Assembly (NCBI GenBank): GCA_003558175.1
Contig: PWMO01000314.1
Coordinates: 1-6,850, forward strand
DNA: 6,850 bases
Direction: 5' to 3'
DNA from: Spirochaetaceae bacterium
GTDB lineage: Bacteria > Spirochaetota > Spirochaetia > DSM-27196 > PWMO01
A program made the translations under genes and the position numbers. Positions 1 through 4,960 of this stretch are shown piece after piece. Each line of letters begins with the position of its first letter. The first letter of the stretch is position 1. The notes beneath the pieces were generated by a model. The model did no database searches and was not told the DNA's origin. It saw only the letters and a list, made by a program, of their open reading frames with translations.

Positions 1-162
1 ATGGTCGTAAAGACTTATTTCGTGCGGTGCGATATCCTGCTGCGGAGCGGGTGCGGGACGTGCAGCTGCCTGCTGTTGAGGACTGCCGCCTCCACACGAA
101 ACGACGAGTGCCGCGAGTACCACAACACTCAAGAGGATGAACCCAACCCTTCCCTTCTTCAT
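1..162 (-). CDS. N-terminus of a secreted lipoprotein, partial at left edge
   Basis: Reading leftward from the ATG at 162 gives 54 codons without a stop, running off the window edge. The N-terminus is a textbook bacterial lipoprotein signal: positive n-region (MKKGR), a hydrophobic stretch of about 14 residues (F8 to V21), then VVSC with Cys23 as the predicted lipidated residue. The -3 position is Val rather than Leu, a relaxed lipobox of the kind tolerated in spirochaetes. After Cys23 come GGGS and a Gln/Ala/Pro-rich linker (about residues 24-42), typical of a flexible tether to a folded domain outside the window. A strong Shine-Dalgarno (AAGGAG, 170-175) sits 7 bases before the ATG and fixes the start. 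The protein should be exported, lipid-modified and membrane-anchored in the envelope. The mature domain is not visible, so its function (for example a binding protein or other envelope protein) cannot be told. Confidence 0.82.
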   Translation of the reverse strand, partial: MKKGRVGFILLSVVVLAALVVSCGGGSPQQQAAARPAPAPQQDIAPHEISLYDH

Positions 163-169
163 GCTCAGT

Positions 170-175
170 CTCCTT
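170..175 (-). promoter_or_regulatory. Shine-Dalgarno for the lipoprotein
   Basis: The minus strand reads AGAAGGAGA with a 7-base gap to the ATG at 162. This is near-perfect anti-16S complementarity at optimal spacing, and it is the main support that the edge-truncated lipoprotein frame is really translated. Confidence 0.8.
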
Positions 176-391
176 CTGCGATCGGAAACAGTTTCGCCGC
201 CTATACGGGCAGCGCAAGAACCACCACCGAAATCCGAGAGTCGAACCGGTTAGCCCGTCGTACGGAAGAATGCCTTGCCGGCGTCATAACGGCTCCCAGG
301 TTGCACAGGTAAAGATCGCACCATGGGACGGCCGGACGCAGTACACGTGCAGGCGGGTCACCGACGCAGCTTTGGGAAGCTGAGTGATGCG

Positions 392-420
392 ATCATCAAA
401 CTGGTTTATCGGTTTGTCAA
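392..420 (-). promoter_or_regulatory. Candidate sigma-70 type promoter facing the lipoprotein gene
   Basis: The minus strand carries a perfect -35 TTGACA (415-420), a 17-base spacer and GATGAT (392-397), which matches TATAAT at four of six positions. The DNA just upstream (421-450) is markedly AT-rich for this genome, as expected of an UP-like element. Transcription would begin near 385 and run leftward into the lipoprotein gene, giving a leader of about 220 bases. No better promoter is evident closer to the lipoprotein start. This is sequence matching only; a small RNA start is an alternative. Confidence 0.5.
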
Positions 421-493
421 TCATTATTTTTCCGAGTTGGCAATTCTAAATCTGGAGTGGGGACGGGGTTGGCAGGGTATGCGGTTGCGGTTG

Positions 494-516
494 GCTCGGG
501 GTTGAGCTCGGGGTTG
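494..516. repeat. Short imperfect tandem repeat in a G-rich patch
   Basis: The 11-base unit GCTCGGGGTTG occurs at 494-504 and again at 506-516, one base apart. It lies inside a G-rich stretch on the plus strand with five runs of three or more G (459-462, 465-468, 475-477, 498-501, 510-513), and related GGGGTTGG and GCGGTTG strings precede it. It is non-coding as far as I can see. It may be simple sequence drift or may fold as a G-quadruplex with one long loop. Confidence 0.6.
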
Positions 517-601
517 GCGTCGCAGGTAATTGGACTGTTCAGCAACAGAGCGGCGCAGCGAAACCAGGCCGCGACGGGCCGCAAGACCGTGTGTTGGAGA
601 G

Positions 602-630
602 AAAAAAACGGCCCCGCATTGAGGCCGTTT
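602..630 (-). terminator. Intrinsic terminator of rpsD
   Basis: On the minus strand an 8-base-pair perfect stem (AAACGGCC, 623-630, with GGCCGTTT, 606-613) closes a 9-base loop. The arm's final T residues continue into four more, giving seven uninterrupted T residues at 602-608. It begins 57 bases past the rpsD stop codon. The G+C core plus T tract is a classic Rho-independent terminator and separates rpsD from the lipoprotein gene downstream. Confidence 0.9.
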
Positions 631-687
631 CTGAGTCGAGACGATAAGACGAAATGCGTCGCGGCGGACGCTGCAGGAGCCGGCGGC

Positions 688-1302
688 CTACTTGGAGTAG
701 AACTCGACGACCAGCTGCTCCTCCGCGATTGTGGGAATCACGTCGCGCGCAGGCAGAACCGATACGGTTCCCACCATGTCGTCCCGCGAAAGTGACAACC
801 ACGGGGGAACGGGACGCGAAGCGTTCTCGGCCAGCAGGCGCCGCAGCAGATCGCGCGTTGACTTCTTCTCTTTAACCGCAACGGTATCCGACGCGCGTAC
901 GACCGCCGACGGGATGGTGACCTTGCGCCCGTTGAGAAGGATATGGCCGTGACCGACCAGCTGTCGTGCCTGCGAACGACTGGCAGCCATGCCGAGCCGA
1001 TAGACCACGTTATCCAGCCGACGCTCGAGCAGAATGAGCATGTTGTGCCCGGTGACGCCCTGCATTGCCTTCGCTTTCTGGAACAGATTGCGAAACTGCC
1101 GCTCCGACAGCCCGTAGGCGAACTTGATCTTCTGCTTTTCCTGGAGCTGGCGGCCGTATTCAGTCTGCCGCACCCTGCCCTTCTTGGGCTCTCCCGGTCC
1201 GTTGGGTTTCTTCTTTAAGAGACGATCATACTTGGGGTTACCATAGATATTAGTTCCGAGTCGTCGAACAATCTTTCCCCTGGCGGTGCTGTTCCTCGCC
1301 AT
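688..1302 (-). CDS. rpsD: 30S ribosomal protein S4
   Basis: This 204-residue protein has the normal length of bacterial S4, a primary 16S rRNA-binding protein that nucleates small-subunit assembly and contributes to decoding accuracy. Visible family features are the N-terminal rRNA-binding region with YGxQLxEKQKIKFAYG-like sequence (residues 49-64), the S4 RNA-binding domain starting around LLERRLDNVVYRLG (91-104) and continuing through SQARQLVGHGHILLNGR (110-126), and the C-terminal VEFYSK. There is no cysteine, so this is the zinc-free (C-minus) form. The ATG at 1302 is preceded by AAGGAG (1311-1316) at 8 bases. The gene appears to be a one-gene transcription unit, with its own promoter (1362-1390) and terminator (602-630), rather than lying in an S13-S11-S4-rpoA-L17 cluster. 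S4 represses its own synthesis in several bacteria, so autoregulation here is plausible but unproven. The N-terminal sequence suggests a spirochaete. Confidence 0.98.
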   Translation of the reverse strand: MARNSTARGKIVRRLGTNIYGNPKYDRLLKKKPNGPGEPKKGRVRQTEYGRQLQEKQKIKFAYGLSERQFRNLFQKAKAMQGVTGHNMLILLERRLDNVVYRLGMAASRSQARQLVGHGHILLNGRKVTIPSAVVRASDTVAVKEKKSTRDLLRRLLAENASRPVPPWLSLSRDDMVGTVSVLPARDVIPTIAEEQLVVEFYSK

Positions 1303-1319
1303 TCAAACTACTCCTTATG

Positions 1320-1341
1320 TTGCCGGTAAATGGTCCCGCAA
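1320..1341 (-). other. Possible hairpin in the rpsD leader
   Basis: In the predicted leader RNA, TTGC (1338-1341) can pair with GCAA (1320-1323), followed by a G-G mismatch and two further G-C pairs (1335-1336 with 1325-1326), closing an 8-base loop. It sits four bases upstream of the Shine-Dalgarno, so it leaves the ribosome site exposed. It could be part of an S4 autoregulatory leader, but the stem is weak and might be chance. Confidence 0.3.
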
Positions 1342-1361
1342 AAACAACAGATTGAGGCCCT

Positions 1362-1390
1362 ACACTATGCGAATTCCGGCAAAGTGTCAA
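1362..1390 (-). promoter_or_regulatory. Promoter of rpsD
   Basis: The minus strand shows a consensus -35 TTGACA (1385-1390), a 17-base spacer and TAGTGT (1362-1367), which keeps the most important TAnnnT positions of the -10 box. Predicted initiation is near 1355, giving a leader of about 50 bases. The -35 box starts 25 bases after the helicase stop codon, consistent with rpsD being transcribed independently of the helicase gene. Confidence 0.65.
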
Positions 1391-1415
1391 GAAGCCTGTT
1401 ACGGCTGCGGCCGGT

Positions 1416-3149
1416 TCATCCCTCAGGATGCCGTTTGCGACCAAACAGTGCCCGCAATCCGGACAGGATTCCCTTTTTTTCTTGCGCTTCTCCCGCCGTT
1501 TGCGACGCTGCCTCTTGAGCCGCAGGCTGTCGCTCGTGCCGCGTCTTTTTCCGCCGCTTAGCGTCGGACCGGGACTCCCCGCCGCTTTTCAGCTCGAAGT
1601 CCTCACCGTACTTGCGGCGATAATGCTCGATTCGTTCTTCAACTGAACCGGAGGCTACCCCGCGAGCATCACTGCTCTGCTTCCCGGCATGCCGCTCGGT
1701 CTGTTTTTCCGCATGCCTGTCGCCACGCCTGGGTTCCGGCCGCTTGTGGTGCGGCTTGGCCTCGCCGCTACGGGGCGCGTGGTCGCGTCGCCTGGTACCC
1801 TGCCGCTCACCGCTGCGCGGTTTTGCTTCGGACTCCGGGCTCCCCTTGTGTCCGGCCGCCGGCTGCTGCTCGGCTCCGTCTCTACCGGCTTTACCGGTGT
1901 AGCGCCGCGGTTTCCGTCCGCCGCTTCCGCTTCCACGCCGAGGCGCCTTGGAGGCGTGCGGCGCCCCGCCGCGGGTGCGTTCATCACGCCCGATTACAAT
2001 CCGAGCTCCCTTGCTCTTGTCTTCAGCCAGGTCATCATCGGTTACCGAGTTGCCTGGTATCTTCGTCCCGATCAGGGACTCAATTGCTTCAAGCCCGTAG
2101 ACAAACCGCTCGCAGGCGAGACTGATGGCGCGGCCCTTCTTCCCGGCTCGCGCGGTTCGGCCGATCCGGTGGACGTAGTTCTCCGGATCTTCCGGGAGAT
2201 CATAGTTGACCACCAGGTCAAGATCGTCAACGTGCAGCCCGCGCGCGGCGACATCGGTTGCGACCAGAATCTCGATCTGACCGCTCTTGAGATCGTCAAT
2301 CAAGCGCAGCCGCTGCCGCTGCGGCAGATCTCCAATGATAAAGCGGCTCTTGTAGCCGTTGACCTCAAGCCTGCGTGATATCTCTTCACAGGCACGCTTG
2401 GTGTTGGCGAAGACAAGAGCGGTTTCGGGCTGCTCACGCTGCAGCAATCCGAGCAGGAGCGGCATCTTCTCGGACATCGCGACGTGATACAATTCCTGCG
2501 TGACCGTTTCTACCGTCATCTGCTCGGGCGTGACTACGATCTCAACCGGTTCCGACATGTACTTCCACGCGATGTTCTGCACTCGCGTGCCCAGCGTGGC
2601 GCTGAACAGCATTGTCATGCGCTCGCGGGAAGGCATGCGGCGGAACACCTTCTGGATGTCCGGATAGAAGCCCATATCGAAGAGGCGGTCGGCTTCATCA
2701 ATGACGACAAACCGCACGTCCTGAAACCCGAGTTTGCCCGAGTCAACAAAATCGAGCAGTCGGCCGGGAGTGGCGATCAACAGCTGCGCGCCTGACCGAA
2801 CGGCTGCCTCCTGTTTCCCGTACCCCACTCCACCGTAGAAGCAGGCGGTGGAAAACGGAAGGTGCTTGCCCAGCAGCTGCGCCTCGTTTTCAATCTGCAC
2901 CGCCAGCTCACGCGTGGGCGCCAGTATCAGCGCCTTGGCTCCCGCATAATCGGGTTTGAGGAGATGCTGGTAGATGGGGATCAAGAACGCGGCTGTCTTG
3001 CCGGTGCCGGTCTGTGATTGTACCGTTACATCCTGGCCTTGTAGAGTGTGGGGCAGTGTCCGAGCCTGAACCTCGGTACACTCCGAAAAGCCGGCCTCGT
3101 CGATTCCCTTCTGCAAATCCGGGTGTAGTTCAAATTCCTGGAATCTCAT
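1416..3149 (-). CDS. DEAD-box ATP-dependent RNA helicase, RhlB-like, with long basic tail
   Basis: This 577-residue protein has a complete DEAD-box core, so it should unwind or remodel RNA using ATP in the cytoplasm, perhaps in mRNA turnover or ribosome assembly. Motifs in order: Q motif (F6 and Q28), motif I SQTGTGKT (45-52), Ia PTREL (78-82), Ib TPGR (127-130), II DEAD (151-154), III SAT (183-185), IV LVFANTK (245-251), V ATDVAARGL (297-305), VI HRIGRTAR (327-334). The core ends near residue 385. Residues 390-577 form a low-complexity tail rich in Arg, Lys, Gly, Pro and His, with a compact island SVEERIEHYRRKYGEDFE (502-519) and a C-terminal amphipathic-looking segment (560-573). The ATG at 3149 is secure: an in-frame TAG lies at 3153-3155 and the Q motif needs this start. 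There is no Shine-Dalgarno. Membership of the DEAD-box family is certain; the exact subfamily (RhlB, RhlE or CsdA) is inferred. Confidence 0.95.
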   Translation of the reverse strand: MRFQEFELHPDLQKGIDEAGFSECTEVQARTLPHTLQGQDVTVQSQTGTGKTAAFLIPIYQHLLKPDYAGAKALILAPTRELAVQIENEAQLLGKHLPFSTACFYGGVGYGKQEAAVRSGAQLLIATPGRLLDFVDSGKLGFQDVRFVVIDEADRLFDMGFYPDIQKVFRRMPSRERMTMLFSATLGTRVQNIAWKYMSEPVEIVVTPEQMTVETVTQELYHVAMSEKMPLLLGLLQREQPETALVFANTKRACEEISRRLEVNGYKSRFIIGDLPQRQRLRLIDDLKSGQIEILVATDVAARGLHVDDLDLVVNYDLPEDPENYVHRIGRTARAGKKGRAISLACERFVYGLEAIESLIGTKIPGNSVTDDDLAEDKSKGARIVIGRDERTRGGAPHASKAPRRGSGSGGRKPRRYTGKAGRDGAEQQPAAGHKGSPESEAKPRSGERQGTRRRDHAPRSGEAKPHHKRPEPRRGDRHAEKQTERHAGKQSSDARGVASGSVEERIEHYRRKYGEDFELKSGGESRSDAKRRKKTRHERQPAAQEAASQTAGEAQEKKGILSGLRALFGRKRHPEG

Positions 3150-3156
3150 TGGCTAT

Positions 3157-3185
3157 AACATACTCGACCACAAGCAAAAAGACAA
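3157..3185 (-). promoter_or_regulatory. Promoter abutting the helicase start codon
   Basis: On the minus strand TTGTCT (3180-3185), a 17-base spacer and TATGTT (3157-3162) form a plausible sigma-70 promoter. The usual 6-8 base distance from the -10 box places initiation at about 3149-3151, on or beside the A of the ATG at 3149. The mRNA would then have essentially no 5' leader, which fits the absence of a Shine-Dalgarno sequence. Confidence 0.55.
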
Positions 3186-3226
3186 TGGCGCACGTTTCTC
3201 CGTCCGCTCTGCTGTCGACGTGCCGG

Positions 3227-3255
3227 TTGACAACGCGAGTTGCTCTCCGTAGGCT
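3227..3255 (+). promoter_or_regulatory. Candidate promoter of the aldo/keto reductase gene
   Basis: The plus strand has a consensus -35 TTGACA (3227-3232), a 17-base spacer and TAGGCT (3250-3255), retaining TAnnnT like the rpsD promoter. Initiation near 3262 would leave a leader of about 125 bases before the GTG start. It lies back to back with the helicase promoter on the other strand. Confidence 0.5.
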
Positions 3256-3374
3256 CGGAAACGCAACGATCGCCGGCGCAACCCCTTGCGCGCTTCACTC
3301 AGCGCCCGCGAGTCGAGCGGGTGCGGCGGATGGTCGCGCCGACAGTCTCGGCAAGCAACAACACGTATTCCGGC

Positions 3375-3382
3375 AAAGGAGG
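3375..3382 (+). promoter_or_regulatory. Shine-Dalgarno that fixes the reductase GTG start
   Basis: AAAGGAGG lies 5 bases before the GTG at 3388. An ATG exists in frame 102 bases upstream (3286) but has no comparable ribosome site, and the protein aligns with its family only from the GTG onward, so the GTG is the start. Confidence 0.85.
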
Positions 3383-3387
3383 CAGCG

Positions 3388-4212
3388 GTGAACATCGAAG
3401 CTACTACAACACTGAACAACGGCGTCGCAATCCCGTGGTTCGGCCTCGGCGTGTACAAGAGTGCGCCGGGAGGTGAGACGCGGAACGCCGTCCGCTGGGC
3501 GATAGAGGCGGGGTACCGTCACGTCGACACCGCGGCGTTCTACGCCAACGAAGCAGATGTTGCCGACGGGATCCAGGACGCGGCAGTGGACTCTGATTCG
3601 GTCTTTGTGACAACCAAGCTCTGGAACGACGATCACGGCTATGAGCGAACTCTTGCCGCATTTGACCGCAGCCGTTCGCTGCTGCGGCGCGACGTAATCG
3701 ACCTCTATCTTATTCACTGGCCGATCAAAGGTCTCTTTCTCGATTCGTGGCGCGCGATGGAGAAGCTGTACGCTGAAGGCAAGGTGCGCGCAATTGGTGT
3801 CAGTAACTTCCTGATACAGCACCTCGAAATGCTGCTGGAGAACAGCGAAGTGCCGCCGGCGATAAACCAGGTCGAGTGGCACCCGTTCGTCCTGCAGCAG
3901 CCACTGGTGGACTACTGCCGCGAGCGGCAAATCCAGCTTGAGGCGTGGAGCCCGCTCGCCCGCGGCAAGTACTTCGACAACCCCACCATTTCCGGGCTTG
4001 CGCAGAAGTACGGCAAAACCCCGGCCCAGATCATGATTCGCTGGGACCTGGAGCACGGCGTGGTCACGATCCCAAAATCGGTCCATCGTGAACGTATTCT
4101 GGAAAACAGCCGCGTGTTTGACTTCTCGCTGACCGAAGAGGACGTTGGGGCGCTCGACGCGCTGGACCGCGATGAGCGGCTGGGCATGAATCCCTCCGAT
4201 CTGGATAACTGA
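3388..4212 (+). CDS. Aldo/keto reductase (2,5-diketogluconate reductase / YvgN-like group)
   Basis: This 274-residue protein is the normal length for the small prokaryotic aldo/keto reductases, cytoplasmic TIM-barrel enzymes that reduce aldehydes or ketones with NADPH. The full catalytic tetrad is visible: Asp47 in GYRHVDTA, Tyr52, Lys77 in TTKLW and His110 in LIHWP. Cofactor-site family motifs follow: GVSNF (137-141), NQVEWHP (160-166), the WSPL loop (187-190) and IPKS (228-231), the last binding the NADPH phosphate. It starts at a GTG chosen by the Shine-Dalgarno at 3375-3382; an upstream ATG extension at 3286 is unlike the family. It is transcribed divergently from the helicase and ends 12 bases from the convergent pgmB stop. 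Substrate cannot be told: members act on methylglyoxal, diketogluconate, glyoxal and others. A detoxification role near pgmB is only a guess from position. Confidence 0.95.
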   Translation: MNIEATTTLNNGVAIPWFGLGVYKSAPGGETRNAVRWAIEAGYRHVDTAAFYANEADVADGIQDAAVDSDSVFVTTKLWNDDHGYERTLAAFDRSRSLLRRDVIDLYLIHWPIKGLFLDSWRAMEKLYAEGKVRAIGVSNFLIQHLEMLLENSEVPPAINQVEWHPFVLQQPLVDYCRERQIQLEAWSPLARGKYFDNPTISGLAQKYGKTPAQIMIRWDLEHGVVTIPKSVHRERILENSRVFDFSLTEEDVGALDALDRDERLGMNPSDLDN

Positions 4213-4224
4213 ACGCGCTCGGGC

Positions 4225-4884
4225 TCAGCGGATGCGGCCGGTGGCAATCAGCGTATCAAGGTCGATCTCGGCGTAGTCGGTGATTACCTGATCGGCGTTG
4301 GGGAGCTGTTCAGCGTCTCCCACACCCACCGCGTGCATTCCCGCCGCCAGAGCCGCTGCGATGCCGCTCTCGGCGTCTTCAAATACCACACACTCCGCCG
4401 GTGCCACGCCGCCAAGCCGTTCGGCGCAGAGCTGGAAGATCTGCGGGTCGGGCTTGGTGCGGGTAAGGTCATGGCCGGTTACCACAGCCTCAAACAGCGC
4501 GTCTATTTGCAGCGCTTCGAGCACCCGCTGCGCATTGCGGCTTGATGAACCGAGTGCAGTGCGCACGTCCCTGGCGCGAACCTGTTTGACAAAATCGATC
4601 GCCCCCGGATAGAGGTCATCAGGCCCGATGGAGTCGAGCAGGCTCTGGTAATAGCCGTTCTTGCGATCGGTAAACGCCTTCTTCTCCTCTTCGGAGAACC
4701 GCAACCCGTTGTGCTCGAGAATGATCTCCAGTGACCGCATGCGTGAGACACCACGCAGCTGGTGGTTGAGCGTCTCGTCGAAGCGCCACCCTTCCTCGTC
4801 GGCGAGCTGTTTCCAGCCGAGGTAGTGGTACCGGTCGGTGAATACAATTACCCCGTCAAGGTCAAAGATAAAGCTGGTCAACAT
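4225..4884 (-). CDS. pgmB: Beta-phosphoglucomutase
   Basis: This 219-residue HAD-superfamily enzyme should interconvert beta-glucose 1-phosphate and glucose 6-phosphate using Mg2+ and a phospho-aspartate. Numbering matches the Lactococcus lactis enzyme as I recall it: FDLDGV with nucleophile Asp8 and acid/base Asp10, Thr16, His20, Trp24 and Lys25 of the cap, GVSR (45-48) for substrate phosphate, SSSRN (113-117), Lys144 in TKPDP, and Mg2+ ligands Glu169 and Asp170 in FEDAESG. The HxxxWKxLA and QLxGVSR cap motifs separate it from general HAD phosphatases. An AGGAGG Shine-Dalgarno (4891-4896) lies 6 bases before the ATG at 4884. A longer in-frame reading from 5130 is rejected because it merely runs through glnS out of frame. 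pgmB usually accompanies a maltose, trehalose or kojibiose phosphorylase; none is in view. It is probably transcribed from the glnS promoter, since I see no promoter in the 76-base gap. Confidence 0.93.
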   Translation of the reverse strand: MLTSFIFDLDGVIVFTDRYHYLGWKQLADEEGWRFDETLNHQLRGVSRMRSLEIILEHNGLRFSEEEKKAFTDRKNGYYQSLLDSIGPDDLYPGAIDFVKQVRARDVRTALGSSSRNAQRVLEALQIDALFEAVVTGHDLTRTKPDPQIFQLCAERLGGVAPAECVVFEDAESGIAAALAAGMHAVGVGDAEQLPNADQVITDYAEIDLDTLIATGRIR

Positions 4885-4890
4885 GGCTAT

Positions 4891-4896
4891 CCTCCT
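4891..4896 (-). promoter_or_regulatory. Shine-Dalgarno that fixes the pgmB start
   Basis: AGGAGG on the minus strand, 6 bases before the ATG at 4884. It decides against the much longer in-frame reading that starts inside glnS, and lets pgmB be translated independently of glnS on a shared mRNA. Confidence 0.85.
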
Positions 4897-4940
4897 GTGT
4901 CGGTGTTGCGGATTCTTCGCTCCCCTCGCGGGTCGCGCGC

Positions 4941-4960
4941 TCCCCGCCGCTCCCCGCCGC
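4941..4960. repeat. GC-only tandem repeat between glnS and pgmB
   Basis: Two exact tandem copies of the 10-base unit TCCCCGCCGC (4941-4950 and 4951-4960) abut the glnS stop codon, and a degenerate third copy (CTACCCCGCT) forms the last codons of glnS. Next to it, CGCG pairs with CGCG around a 3-base loop (4927-4937). There is no T tract, so it is not a recognisable intrinsic terminator. Confidence 0.7.

Larger units (their letters stand above)
163..601. other. Gene-poor intergenic stretch between rpsD terminator and lipoprotein gene
   Basis: About 440 bases lie between the rpsD terminator and the lipoprotein start. No frame on either strand combines a ribosome-binding site with protein-like composition; the short open frames are basic or irregular and lack Shine-Dalgarno sequences. 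What can be supported is a minus-strand promoter candidate (392-420) within an AT-rich patch (about 400-450), a G-rich patch with a short direct repeat (459-516), and a stretch of about 220 bases from the predicted start of transcription to the lipoprotein ATG. That stretch would be an unusually long 5' leader. I could not match it to a riboswitch consensus I know. It includes a small minus-strand frame (250-324) without a ribosome-binding site. Confidence 0.6.

Noticed and set aside
222..262. T-loop-like GGTTCGACTC on the minus strand, suggesting a tRNA or tmRNA 3' end
   Set aside because: The flanking bases do not form a T stem, there is no matching acceptor stem or 3' CCA, and no D or anticodon arm can be drawn around it.
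1..312. 103-codon plus-strand frame at the left edge
   Set aside because: It is antisense to the lipoprotein start, which has a signal peptide and Shine-Dalgarno. The plus frame has irregular composition and no visible ribosome site within the window.
250..324. 24-residue minus-strand frame (starting MVRSLPVQPG) upstream of the lipoprotein
   Set aside because: It has no Shine-Dalgarno before its ATG and is short enough to occur by chance; a regulatory upstream peptide cannot be excluded but is unsupported.
1398..1413. Small GC hairpin (CGGC/GCCG) just after the helicase stop as a terminator
   Set aside because: The stem is only four base pairs and no T tract follows, so it does not qualify as an intrinsic terminator.
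1689..2378. 229-codon plus-strand frame opposite the helicase
   Set aside because: It is a mirror of the helicase tail and core; the composition is repetitive Pro/Arg/Leu and there is no start signal.
3295..4086. 263-codon minus-strand frame opposite the aldo/keto reductase
   Set aside because: The reductase has its complete catalytic tetrad and a strong Shine-Dalgarno; the opposite frame has neither family features nor a ribosome site.
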